A stretch of 64,000 bases of DNA, taken from positions 124,001 through 188,000 of the forward strand of contig NZ_FOAF01000002.1 of the NCBI RefSeq assembly GCF_900109575.1, given 5' to 3'. The translations under genes and the position numbers were made by a program. Each line of letters opens with the position of its first letter. Position 1 is the stretch's first letter. This DNA comes from Olivibacter domesticus (lineage in GTDB: Bacteria > Bacteroidota > Bacteroidia > Sphingobacteriales > Sphingobacteriaceae). The notes below the pieces were generated by a model. That model did not search any database, was not told where the DNA came from, and saw only the letters and a list, made by a program, of their open reading frames with translations. Positions 1-7,673 of this stretch are shown piece after piece.

Positions 1-533
1 CGCATTGCTTCGTTCGTTGCGTCTTTCAACGTTTTACTTCCAGACCTGGCTGGCCGAACCTCAGCACCCATCATTTTCATTCGAGCAACATTTGGTGCTT
101 GTCGTTCGATGTCAATTTCCCCCATATATACTACACATTCCATCCCCATCAATGCACAAACGGTAGCTGTAGCAACGCCATGTTGTCCTGCGCCCGTTTC
201 TGCAATAATTCTCCTCTTTCCCAAACGCTTAGCTAATAATATCTGGCCGATCGTGTTATTGATCTTGTGCGCGCCGGTATGGTTCAAATCTTCTCTTTTT
301 AAAAAAATATTCGCACCATATTTATCAGAAAGACGCTTGGCTAAATAGAGTGGTGAAGGTCTTCCTACATAGTCTTTAAGTAGTTGTTCAAATTCCTTTT
401 TAAAACTATTTTCGTTAATTATTTCTAAATAGCGGAGTCTTAATTCTTCAATATTAGGGTACATCATTTCCGGTATGTATGCTCCGCCAAAATCCCCGTA
501 ATATCCTTTTTCGTTAACCTGATAGTTATTCAT
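1..533 (-). CDS. trpB: Tryptophan synthase beta chain, N-terminal 177 residues (cut by window edge)
   Basis: TrpB condenses indole with serine in the last step of tryptophan synthesis, using PLP, as a TrpA-TrpB complex in the cytoplasm. Translating the minus strand from the ATG at 531-533 gives a typical TrpB start: a [12 protein letters not shown]-type opening, the HTGAHKIN motif at residues 85-92 with the PLP lysine at 90, and ETGAGQHG at 112-119. The reading frame is open to the window edge, so about 220 C-terminal residues are missing. It lies 22 bp after trpF and is the third structural gene of the attenuator-controlled operon trpD-trpF-trpB; trpA would be expected just outside the window. 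Identity is certain from the motifs. Confidence 0.97.
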   Translation of the reverse strand, partial: MNNYQVNEKGYYGDFGGAYIPEMMYPNIEELRLRYLEIINENSFKKEFEQLLKDYVGRPSPLYLAKRLSDKYGANIFLKREDLNHTGAHKINNTIGQILLAKRLGKRRIIAETGAGQHGVATATVCALMGMECVVYMGEIDIERQAPNVARMKMMGAEVRPARSGSKTLKDATNEAM

Positions 534-555
534 CTGCAGATTTATATTTTAACAC

Positions 556-1170
556 TTATTTTTTAAGTATTGATTTTAATAATTGTACATCTTTAAACCC
601 TGCACTTGATTCAAATTTTGAATTCACATCAATAGCATGCAAACGTACGTCTGTTAACCCCCTCGCCTTCTCAATATTTTCGGCACTTAGACCTCCACTT
701 AAAAAAAAGGGTACATTTAATACATATTTACTTAATAACGACCAATCAAAACTTTCTCCGCTGCCCCCATAGTCTTCACTTTTTGTATCGAAAAGATAAT
801 AGTCAACCAAATTTTCATAAGCGATTAATTGCTCCCAATCAAATTTTTGAGAGATACCAAAGGCTTTTATAACTTCTACACCTAATTTTTTCACTCTTTC
901 TACAAATGCAGGGTTTTCGTTTCCATGTAATTGTATTAGATTTAAATCATAATCAGTAACTGCTTTTTGAATATTAGCAAATTCCTCATTTACAAAAACG
1001 CCAACCTTTTTTATGTTTTTTATCCCTTTAACGAAGTCAGGAGATAAATCATCAACATACCTCTTAGATGATTTATAAAAAATAAATCCCAAATAATCAG
1101 GTTTTAACATAGCAACATCTTCTATGTTAGCAGGGTACTTCATTCCGCAAACTTTCAGTTTAAGACTCAT
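556..1170 (-). CDS. trpF: Phosphoribosylanthranilate isomerase
   Basis: A 204-residue TIM-barrel enzyme that isomerises N-(5-phosphoribosyl)anthranilate to the ribulose form (third step from chorismate). KVCGMK at residues 6-11 carries the catalytic Cys8, the general acid Asp is D128 in LFDTK, and GGSGESFDW at 135-143 is the phosphate-binding stretch. Length is normal for the monofunctional enzyme. Its ATG (1168-1170) directly abuts the trpD stop codon (1171-1173), so the two are probably translationally coupled. No trpC (indole-glycerol-phosphate synthase) is fused to it or lies between it and its neighbours, which is unusual because many Bacteroidota keep trpC next to trpF. Confidence 0.96.
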   Translation of the reverse strand: MSLKLKVCGMKYPANIEDVAMLKPDYLGFIFYKSSKRYVDDLSPDFVKGIKNIKKVGVFVNEEFANIQKAVTDYDLNLIQLHGNENPAFVERVKKLGVEVIKAFGISQKFDWEQLIAYENLVDYYLFDTKSEDYGGSGESFDWSLLSKYVLNVPFFLSGGLSAENIEKARGLTDVRLHAIDVNSKFESSAGFKDVQLLKSILKK

Positions 1171-2175
1171 CTAATAGATCACTTTTTCTTTCTTAATCAG
1201 TCTGTTAAAACTATTTAACGCTCTTTTTGACAACAGTGATGCGTTCGCTTCATCGTAACAATCGGCAAAAGACTTATCTTGACAAATTGTTTGTATTGCA
1301 ATAGCTGCATTACACAGAACGACATTGTTCTGTGCAGTTGTTCCAGTGCCGTTTAAAACAGCAATAAAAATCCCGGCCGCTTGCTCAATAGTTTCCCCTC
1401 CCTGTATTTCATTTGCACCTACCTTATTAAATCCAAGCTTATCCAACGGTATATAACGTTCACCTGAATTGCCGATCACTTTAAAATCACTTGTTAGCGA
1501 TATTTCATCATAACCATCTAGGGCATGCAATATTGAATATTGTTTAGTTGTTTTTTGATAAAGGTAACCGTAAAGTCGAGCTAATTCTAAGCTAAACACA
1601 CCTACTGATTGATAAATCGGTTCGGCAGGATTCACTAAAGGTCCCAACATATTGAAAAAAGTTTTCACACCCAATTCACGACGTATAGGTGCTACAGTTT
1701 TCATCGCTGGATGAAACAATGGTGCATGCAAAAAACATATATTTGCTTCATTTAGACTTCTAGAAACCTCATCAAGTTCATTTGTAAACTGATAACCCAA
1801 ATATTCAATAACATTAGAAGACCCGCATCCGGATGAAACACCATAATTACCATGCTTTGCTACATGGTACCCTGCACCCGCAACCACAAAAGATGCCAGT
1901 GTGGATATATTAAAAGTATTTTTTCCATCACCACCAGTACCACATAAATCAATTAATTTATAGTCCTTAAAATCGACCTTTAAGCATAAGTCCAACATCG
2001 CATCACGAAAACCAGCAAGCTCTTCTACGGTAATACTCCGCATACAATAGGCTGTCATAAAGGCTGCCATCTGGGAGGTATTATATTTTCCAGAAGTTAT
2101 ATTGGTTAATATTTCATAAGCTTCCTCCTTAGTAAAGGTTTTGCTTTCGAATAAGTGGGATAATATTTTTTTCAT
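1171..2175 (-). CDS. trpD: Anthranilate phosphoribosyltransferase
   Basis: Transfers the phosphoribosyl group of PRPP to anthranilate. The 334-residue protein has the PRPP-binding CGTGGDG loop at 78-84, the KHGN motif at 107-110 followed by a VSS-x-CGSSN stretch instead of the more usual KHGNR-SSKSGSAD, and an RRELG-x-TFFN-x-LGPL-x-NP block near 165-185. It is the first structural gene of the operon: the 137 bp before it contain an intrinsic terminator and a Trp-rich leader peptide, not trpE, trpG or trpC. It runs head to tail into trpF with no gap. Expression should therefore respond to tryptophanyl-tRNA charging through the attenuator (inference). Confidence 0.96.
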   Translation of the reverse strand: MKKILSHLFESKTFTKEEAYEILTNITSGKYNTSQMAAFMTAYCMRSITVEELAGFRDAMLDLCLKVDFKDYKLIDLCGTGGDGKNTFNISTLASFVVAGAGYHVAKHGNYGVSSGCGSSNVIEYLGYQFTNELDEVSRSLNEANICFLHAPLFHPAMKTVAPIRRELGVKTFFNMLGPLVNPAEPIYQSVGVFSLELARLYGYLYQKTTKQYSILHALDGYDEISLTSDFKVIGNSGERYIPLDKLGFNKVGANEIQGGETIEQAAGIFIAVLNGTGTTAQNNVVLCNAAIAIQTICQDKSFADCYDEANASLLSKRALNSFNRLIKKEKVIY

Positions 2176-2233
2176 TGATAATATAGTACCAAAATCTGTT
2201 ATTTAAATTAAATGTAGCGCATTTATAATTCCA

Positions 2234-2308
2234 TAAAAAAAGGCTTGCTATATGGCAAGCCTTTTTGTTAAGTTTTTATATTGATGTACTACAAAATGGT
2301 TTTGCCAC
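2234..2308 (-). promoter_or_regulatory. trp operon attenuator: terminator and competing antiterminator
   Basis: On the minus-strand RNA the terminator pairs 2255-2261 with 2242-2248 (7 bp GC-rich core, extended by an A/U stem) and ends in a U run read from 2234-2241. The upstream stretch 2291-2308 is complementary to the 5' half of that terminator (2252-2268): GUGGCAA pairs with UUGCCAU, CC with GG and UUUUGU with ACAAAA, about 15 bp with two small interruptions. The same stretch can also pair with RNA at the first Trp codon of the leader peptide. This is the four-segment arrangement of a leader-peptide attenuator. Seen directly by complementarity; folding energies were not computed. Confidence 0.88.
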
Positions 2309-2311
2309 AAA

Positions 2312-2359
2312 TTATCCTTCGTGCCACCACCAATTTATATGTGCAAAAATTGTTTTCAT
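2312..2359 (-). CDS. trpL: trp operon leader peptide (15 residues, three tandem Trp)
   Basis: The minus strand encodes ATG to TAA, MKTIFAHINWWWHEG. The Trp codons are three consecutive TGG at 2324-2332. A purine-rich GGAAGA sits just before the ATG. The peptide lies 45 bp upstream of a terminator that itself precedes trpD, and the RNA between them can form an antiterminator. By analogy with enterobacterial TrpL, a ribosome stalled at the Trp codons for lack of charged tRNA-Trp would free segment 2 to pair with segment 3 and let transcription reach trpD. The peptide itself needs no function. Its size and position are exactly what an attenuator requires. Confidence 0.9.
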   Translation of the reverse strand: MKTIFAHINWWWHEG

Positions 2360-2369
2360 TTTCTTCCAG

Positions 2370-2401
2370 CAAATATGATTAATTAGATCAATAAATGCAA
2401 A
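2370..2401 (-). promoter_or_regulatory. Probable trp operon promoter (Bacteroidota type)
   Basis: On the minus strand a TTTG (2398-2401) is followed after 20 nt by CATATTTG (2370-2377), a 7/8 match to the -7 consensus TAnnTTTG with the spacing usual for the main sigma factor in this phylum. Transcription would begin about 5 nt ahead of the trpL start codon. Confidence 0.65.
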
Positions 2402-2426
2402 ATAATTTGAAAATTAGTTGAGTCAA

Positions 2427-3239
2427 CTAATACTTGATTAATGCATTTTTCTCTTTTGTAAACAATGTAAACACTTTTTTATCTACCCAAGCAGGGAAAA
2501 GTTTATTCATCCATACCGCAAGCTTTCCTTGACCAGTCATAATTAAAGTTCGTTTTCGCTTTTTAATACCCTCCAGTATTATTTCTGCTACTTGTTCGGC
2601 AGTCATCATCTTCTCTTCTTCCATGCTTGTTTCACCAAATTGATCGCCGTTCTTATCGAGTGCTGTATTTCGAATATTAGACGCCGTAAATCCTGGACAA
2701 GCTACCATCACATGTAATCCTGTTCTTAAATTCTCTACCCTTAGTGATTCCATAAAGCCGTTCATCGCAAATTTGGACGCCGAATAACCTGTACGACCAG
2801 GTAGACCTCTATATCCCGCAATAGACGATACACTAACCACAGAACCCTTGTTATTAAGCAAAGAAGGTAAAGCATATTTTGTACAGTAAACGGCACCCCA
2901 AAAATTTATATCCATTAGGTCTTTCAACACTAATAGATCCAAATCTTTAAACAATGCCCGCATACTCACGCCCGCATTGTTTATTAAAATATCAATTCTT
3001 TTAAATGTTAATAATGCTTGGTCAATCAACCGTTTGCAATCTTCTTCTTTAGAAACATCACATTGTACCGCAATTACCTTAACCTTGCTTTCATATTCTA
3101 ATTGTTGAGCAATTTCACAAAGAGTAACGTATTTTCTTGCTCCCAAAACTAGATTCGCTCCCTCTTTTGCTAAAGATTTGGCCAAAGCAAGACCTATTCC
3201 TGATGAAGCGCCAGTTATGATAATTGTCTTGTTTTTCAT
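2427..3239 (-). CDS. Short-chain dehydrogenase/reductase
   Basis: A classical SDR of 270 residues. TGASSGIG at 9-16 binds the dinucleotide, NNAG is at 87-90, and the catalytic set is Ser138/139, Tyr152 and Lys156 (YSASK). The substrate cannot be told from sequence. A longer reading from 3278 would overlap recR by 29 bp and add 13 residues that do not look like SDR sequence; the ATG at 3237-3239 puts the Rossmann strand at the very N-terminus and starts 10 bp after the recR stop, so I chose it. It probably shares a transcript with recR. Downstream lies the trp promoter, so its message must end in or read through the trp leader. Confidence 0.88.
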   Translation of the reverse strand: MKNKTIIITGASSGIGLALAKSLAKEGANLVLGARKYVTLCEIAQQLEYESKVKVIAVQCDVSKEEDCKRLIDQALLTFKRIDILINNAGVSMRALFKDLDLLVLKDLMDINFWGAVYCTKYALPSLLNNKGSVVSVSSIAGYRGLPGRTGYSASKFAMNGFMESLRVENLRTGLHVMVACPGFTASNIRNTALDKNGDQFGETSMEEEKMMTAEQVAEIILEGIKKRKRTLIMTGQGKLAVWMNKLFPAWVDKKVFTLFTKEKNALIKY

Positions 3240-3249
3240 GTACTTATTA

Positions 3250-3864
3250 CTAGGCGATGCTTCTTTCATAAGGAACACGTGTTACTATGGAACGTCCAAG
3301 CGTTACTTCATCTACATACTCCAGCTCCCCACCAAAAGCAATACCTCTTGCTATTGTACTGATCTGTATATTAAAATCTTTCAATTTTTTATACAAATAA
3401 AAAATTGTTGTATCTCCTTCCATTGTAGCACTTAATGCCAAAATCACCTCTTCCACGTGACTCTCTTGCAATCTCTGCACCAATTTTTCTATATTTAAAT
3501 CAGAAGGACCAACTCCATCCATAGGTGAGATTAATCCACCTAAAACGTGATAGACTCCATTGAATTGATTGGTATTCTCAATTGCCATTACATCGCGCGT
3601 ATCTTCAACCACACATATTAATCCTTTATCTCTTTTAGGGGCCGTACAGATCTCACATATAACCTGATCTGAAATATTATGGCATACAGTACAGAAACAA
3701 ATATCTGATTTAAGTTTCATCAAAGACTCGCTAAACCGCTGTACATCTGTCGCAGGTTGATTAAGTATGTGTAGCACTAACCGTAATGCTGTTTTTTGCC
3801 CGATTCCAGGTAGCCGGCTAAACTCATTTACCGCATTCTCTAAGAGCTTGGAAGAAAAATTCAT
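3250..3864 (-). CDS. recR: Recombination mediator RecR
   Basis: RecR acts with RecO and RecF to load RecA at gaps and stalled forks. The 204-residue protein has a helix-hairpin-helix at 17-29 (LPGIGQKTA), a four-cysteine zinc site (C58, C61, C70, C73), a Toprim domain from about residue 81 with E87, and a C-terminal segment including a Walker-like region. An in-frame upstream start at 3900 would add a Phe-rich dodecapeptide and is rejected: typical RecR proteins begin MNFSS-type, and a -7 promoter box lies between the two starts. It is followed closely by the SDR gene. Confidence 0.95.
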   Translation of the reverse strand: MNFSSKLLENAVNEFSRLPGIGQKTALRLVLHILNQPATDVQRFSESLMKLKSDICFCTVCHNISDQVICEICTAPKRDKGLICVVEDTRDVMAIENTNQFNGVYHVLGGLISPMDGVGPSDLNIEKLVQRLQESHVEEVILALSATMEGDTTIFYLYKKLKDFNIQISTIARGIAFGGELEYVDEVTLGRSIVTRVPYERSIA

Positions 3865-3868
3865 ACTG

Positions 3869-3876
3869 CAAAGGTA
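3869..3876 (-). promoter_or_regulatory. recR -7 promoter box 4 nt before the start codon
   Basis: TACCTTTG on the minus strand matches TAnnTTTG exactly and is separated from the recR ATG (3862-3864) by only four bases. If used, the mRNA would begin at or within a base or two of the start codon. No TTTG is seen at -33. Confidence 0.5.
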
Positions 3877-3962
3877 AGTGAAAAAGGTAAAAAAATTCAT
3901 TACATTAGCGCAAAAACAGTTTCTGAGATACTGAAACTATCATTTAATAGAAACTTACTTAT

Positions 3963-4670
3963 ATGATAACAAGTGAAGATAAGATAAGAAAAGCGTTTGA
4001 AAACAAAACTTGGCAGGAAATAAAAGTAAAGGACTCATGGCAGATATTTAAAATCATGGCCGAGTTTGTTGAAGGTTTTGAAAAATTAGCTAAAATAGGC
4101 CCTTGTGTTTCCATATTTGGTTCTGCTCGTACAGCAAGAGATCATAGCGATTATAAAGTAGCAGAAGAATGTGCACGCTTACTTACCGAGAGAGGATATG
4201 GAGTAATATCTGGTGGTGGACCGGGAATTATGGAAGCAGCCAATAAAGGCGCTTATGAGGCAGGAGGAAAGTCCGTAGGCCTCAACATCGAATTACCTTT
4301 TGAACAATTTCACAATAGATACATCGATAGAGACAAATTGATGGAATTCAATTACTTTTTTGTGCGCAAGGTAATGTTTATGAAGTACTCACAAGGTTAT
4401 ATCGTTTTGCCTGGTGGTTTTGGCACTATGGACGAGTTATTTGAAGCTATTACGCTTATACAAACTGGCAAGATAGCAAGATTTCCAATTGTTCTGGTTG
4501 GCAAATCTTATTACGGTGGGCTTTTTGATTGGGTGAAAGACAGAATGTTGGAAGAAGGTAAAATAAGTACTGAAGACCTCAATTTGTATCGTTTAGTTGA
4601 TACTGCAGAAGAAGCTGTAGGGCATATATTTAAATTTTACGACAAATACTTACTTAAACCTAATTTTTAA
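3963..4670 (+). CDS. LOG-family protein (cytokinin riboside monophosphate phosphoribohydrolase type)
   Basis: A 235-residue Rossmann-type protein of the LOG/TIGR00730 family. GGGPGIMEAAN at 84-94 and PGGFGTMDE at 150-158 are the two signature motifs that bind the nucleotide phosphate and supply the catalytic Glu. Characterised members split nucleoside 5'-monophosphates into base and ribose 5-phosphate; in bacteria the physiological substrate is usually unknown. A helical extension of about 45 residues precedes the fold, as in many Bacteroidota members. It is transcribed away from recR and towards the dehydrogenase gene, with a hairpin between them. Confidence 0.9.
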   Translation: MITSEDKIRKAFENKTWQEIKVKDSWQIFKIMAEFVEGFEKLAKIGPCVSIFGSARTARDHSDYKVAEECARLLTERGYGVISGGGPGIMEAANKGAYEAGGKSVGLNIELPFEQFHNRYIDRDKLMEFNYFFVRKVMFMKYSQGYIVLPGGFGTMDELFEAITLIQTGKIARFPIVLVGKSYYGGLFDWVKDRMLEEGKISTEDLNLYRLVDTAEEAVGHIFKFYDKYLLKPNF

Positions 4671-4772
4671 TTTTACTTGTAAAGAATTCGTCGAATAAAT
4701 GATCTTAGCATAATTTCCACGAACACTGCCCTACTTTACTCTTTAATAAAATAGTAATGGCTATTAGTGGTG

Positions 4773-4810
4773 ATATAGAAAACAGAATAGAAAATTTCTG
4801 TTTTCTATAT
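4773..4810. terminator. Perfect 15-bp hairpin between convergent genes, overlapping a stop codon
   Basis: 4773-4787 and 4796-4810 are perfect inverted copies around an 8-base loop. The dehydrogenase TAG stop (4805-4807, minus strand) is inside the 3' arm. There is no long U run on either side, so this may be a shared terminator or an mRNA-end stabilising stem. Confidence 0.6.
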
Positions 4811-6031
4811 CAATTGAGCCAATGCTATTTCGTAGGCTCGAGAAGATAAATTTATTCTTTCTTTAGATAAATCAAATATAGCTTTCATCGCTTTAAATAT
4901 TACGTTCGAAGTGTCTGAAAATATGGCATCATCACTTATTTCAATATTGGGTTGCATTAAATAAGCAAATACACGGGCCATTCCGCAATTGGCAATAAAA
5001 TCTGGTATTAGCGAAACATTGTTATCAGTAAATTCCATTACAGGCCCATAGAATATTTCTCTATCAGCAAATGGAACGTTTGCTCCAGAAGCAATTACCT
5101 CTAAGCCATTGTTTATCAAACATGTCACATGTTTTTTAGAAACCAATCTTGAAGCTGCAGCAGGTATAAATATTTCAGCACCAATATTCCATATTTCCTC
5201 ATTTATCTCGTCAAACGGGATCAGATGTTCGGTATTTATAGCATTACCTTTTCTTTCTAAAAATAAACGTTCAATTTCCAGCTTAGTAAATCCCCTGGAA
5301 TTAAGCACTCCTCCTTCTTTATCAATGATGCCTACAATTTCAACACCAAGTTGTGAAAGGTAATATCCTGCAGAAGCAGCAACATTTCCCCATCCCTGGA
5401 TAATGGCCTTTTTTTTCTTGCAACCGGTTCCAACCATTTCGTAATAGTATTTTACTGATTCAGAAACGCCATATCCAGTAATCATATCAGCTACTTTATA
5501 TTTTCTCCTAAGATCGGGTGTGTATTTTAAATCCTCAAGAACCTTTGATACGCCATATCGGAGTTGCCCAATCTGATGGATGCGTTCATTTTCACGCACA
5601 TTAAAATGGCCGTTTAGTACACCTTCTTGTGGGTGCCATAAACCATAGTTTTCTGTTATGGGTATCACTTCTACTATTTCATCGATATTTAAATCTCCAC
5701 CAGTACCGTAATAATTTTTCAATAGTGGTGTAACTACTTTAAACCAACGTTCTAAAACACCCTTTTTTCGAGGATCGGTAGGATCAAAATTTATGCCTGA
5801 CTTAGCACCGCCGATGGGCGGACCCGAAACAGTAAATTTTACTTCCATCGTTTTCGCTAAAGACTCCACCTCGCGTCTATCTAGGCCCTTCCTCATTCGC
5901 GTACCACCCCCGGCCGCCCCACCTCTTAAAGAGTTGATTACAATCCAACCTTCGGCTTCTGTTTGTGTGTCTTTCCATTCGAATACGATTTCTGGTTTTT
6001 TATCCTCAAATCGAGATAGTAAGTTTTTCAT
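4805..6031 (-). CDS. Glu/Leu/Phe/Val dehydrogenase family protein
   Basis: A 408-residue NAD(P)-dependent oxidative deaminase, the usual Bacteroidota glutamate/leucine dehydrogenase-like form. The N-terminal domain has GGAAGGGTRMRKG near 37-49, Lys65, the catalytic-lysine motif GGAKSGI at 74-80 and the GTGGD segment ending at Asp113. The Rossmann domain has GWGNVA at 213-218 and an acidic residue (D237) at the end of the second strand, which suggests NAD preference (inference). Whether glutamate or a branched-chain amino acid is the true substrate is not resolvable here. It is monocistronic, with its own promoter, and faces the LOG gene. Confidence 0.9.
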   Translation of the reverse strand: MKNLLSRFEDKKPEIVFEWKDTQTEAEGWIVINSLRGGAAGGGTRMRKGLDRREVESLAKTMEVKFTVSGPPIGGAKSGINFDPTDPRKKGVLERWFKVVTPLLKNYYGTGGDLNIDEIVEVIPITENYGLWHPQEGVLNGHFNVRENERIHQIGQLRYGVSKVLEDLKYTPDLRRKYKVADMITGYGVSESVKYYYEMVGTGCKKKKAIIQGWGNVAASAGYYLSQLGVEIVGIIDKEGGVLNSRGFTKLEIERLFLERKGNAINTEHLIPFDEINEEIWNIGAEIFIPAAASRLVSKKHVTCLINNGLEVIASGANVPFADREIFYGPVMEFTDNNVSLIPDFIANCGMARVFAYLMQPNIEISDDAIFSDTSNVIFKAMKAIFDLSKERINLSSRAYEIALAQLI

Positions 6032-6079
6032 GGAATATTTTGTATTTTATTCAAATTGGTTTATCGGCCTATACGCAAG

Positions 6080-6111
6080 TAAATATAGCTACATAAACAC
6101 ATTAAAGCAAA
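6080..6111 (-). promoter_or_regulatory. Probable dehydrogenase promoter
   Basis: TTTG (6108-6111, read on the minus strand), 20 nt spacer, then TATATTTA (6080-6087), 7/8 to TAnnTTTG. The dehydrogenase ATG is about 50 bp downstream. Confidence 0.55.
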
Positions 6112-6203
6112 ATTTTAGATAACATAAAATACAATTCACAGAATAATATTTAATCTTTACAGAAGTTTACAAATTACTTCGCAACACAATTGCAGTAAAA
6201 ACT

Positions 6204-6211
6204 TATATTTG
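6204..6211 (+). promoter_or_regulatory. Probable lgt -7 promoter box
   Basis: TATATTTG is an exact TAnnTTTG match 27 bp before the lgt start codon. No clear TTTG is present 19-21 bp upstream, so the -33 element is weak. Confidence 0.45.
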
Positions 6212-6238
6212 CAGATATAATAATTAATCAATAGAATA

Positions 6239-7075
6239 ATGCTGACCGTTTTATCAAGTATTCAATGGGGTATCGATCCGGAGCTTTTCCATATCGGAGG
6301 TTTTGGCTTGCGGTATTACACGCTGTGCTTTATGCTCGCCTTCTTTTTAAGTTATGTGATATTACTTAGCATTTTCAAGAGAGAGGGTAAATCGCAAGAA
6401 TTGCTTGATAAACTCACCATTTATGTATTTATTGGCACTGTCCTTGGCGCACGCTTAGGTCACTGCTTATTTTATGAGTTTGATTATTACAAAGATCATT
6501 TACTAGAGATGATTCTTCCCATAAGAACAGTGAATGGAACCTTAACTTTCACGGGATATCAAGGCCTTGCCAGTCATGGCGGAGCCATTGGAATCATTGT
6601 CGCTTTGATACTCTATTGCAGGAAGACAAAAGTTAATTTCTGGTGGATTGCAGATAGGCTTGTCATTGTAGCAGCTCTTTCTGGTGCATTAATTAGAACA
6701 GGGAACTTTTTTAATTCCGAAATTATAGGCAAACCCAGTCAACTTCCTTGGTCGGTTGTATTTACACATGTAGATAATATTCCCCGTCATCCGGCACAGT
6801 TGTATGAATCAATGGGATATCTAGTGATATTCATTATCCTATTTAATTTATATAAAAAGAGTAAGTTTCAAAAACCAGCATTTTTGTTTGGTTTTTTCAT
6901 GGTTACTGTTTTTGGATTACGATTTCTGATGGAATTTGTGAAGGAAAACCAAGAATCATTTGAAAGTGCAATGACTCTTAATATGGGACAAATACTCAGT
7001 ATACCATTTATTGCTATTGGCTTTTATTTCATGTTTAAAAGCAATAATGCGTCAGGAATAGCACAAAAAAAATAG
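6239..7075 (+). CDS. lgt: Prolipoprotein diacylglyceryl transferase
   Basis: Lgt moves a diacylglyceryl group from phosphatidylglycerol to the lipobox cysteine of prelipoproteins, the first step of lipoprotein maturation in the inner membrane. The 278-residue protein has about seven hydrophobic helices, ARLGHCLFYE at 71-80, the LASHGGAIG segment with His113, the R-x-GNF-x-NSE signature at 153-161 and HPAQLYE at 184-190. Length is normal. It is followed after 24 bp by the Fur-family gene. It would process several lipoproteins in this window, such as the NlpC/P60 protein and the GMC dehydrogenase small subunit. Confidence 0.97.
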   Translation: MLTVLSSIQWGIDPELFHIGGFGLRYYTLCFMLAFFLSYVILLSIFKREGKSQELLDKLTIYVFIGTVLGARLGHCLFYEFDYYKDHLLEMILPIRTVNGTLTFTGYQGLASHGGAIGIIVALILYCRKTKVNFWWIADRLVIVAALSGALIRTGNFFNSEIIGKPSQLPWSVVFTHVDNIPRHPAQLYESMGYLVIFIILFNLYKKSKFQKPAFLFGFFMVTVFGLRFLMEFVKENQESFESAMTLNMGQILSIPFIAIGFYFMFKSNNASGIAQKK

Positions 7076-7099
7076 CATCTGATTTTAAAACAACTAGCG

Positions 7100-7552
7100 A
7101 TGAAAGAAGAGAAAGTTAAAACTTTTGAAAACATTTTGCGGAAGCATAGTCTCAAGGTTACGCATCCCAGACTTAAAGTGCTTGAAAAAATATTCAATAA
7201 AGATACGGCTACATCACAACCAGAATTAGAAAAATCTATTGGCGAGGATATAGATCGGGTAACATTATATCGAGTTTTAAATATTTTCGAGGAAAAGGGT
7301 ATTATACATAAAGTATTCGACCTTCATGGAACGGCTACCTACGCAATTTGTTCTACTCGATGCACCACCCACCAACATCATGACGAACATGTACATTTCA
7401 CTTGCTCGACATGCAACAGTGTATATTGTTTGCAAGAAATCAAATTACCTCAAATAACTACCCCTTCAGGCTTTACCATTGACCAAATAGCCGTGAATGC
7501 AATTGGAACATGTAATAAATGTCAAAGCTTAAAGAATGCATCGTTATCTTAA
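7100..7552 (+). CDS. Fur-family metal-responsive transcriptional repressor
   Basis: A 150-residue winged-helix regulator. The recognition helix is DRVTLYRVLN at 52-61, a His-rich metal site HHDEHVHF is at 93-100, and two CxxC pairs (C102/C105 and C138/C141) form the structural zinc site. The long DNA-binding arm and the extra histidines at 91-97 resemble the Zur/Fur-like proteins common in Bacteroidota, so Fe, Zn or peroxide sensing cannot be chosen from sequence. It lies 24 bp after lgt and is probably co-transcribed with it. Confidence 0.92.
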   Translation: MKEEKVKTFENILRKHSLKVTHPRLKVLEKIFNKDTATSQPELEKSIGEDIDRVTLYRVLNIFEEKGIIHKVFDLHGTATYAICSTRCTTHQHHDEHVHFTCSTCNSVYCLQEIKLPQITTPSGFTIDQIAVNAIGTCNKCQSLKNASLS

Positions 7553-7673
7553 AGCATTTTTTTATCTTTAAAACAATTTATTTAAAAACTGTATTTTCAT
7601 TGATGTATAATGCTCTTCAAAAAAGAGAAGGACGCTTAACATCATAAAGAATATAAGACAAAAAGTTCACCGT

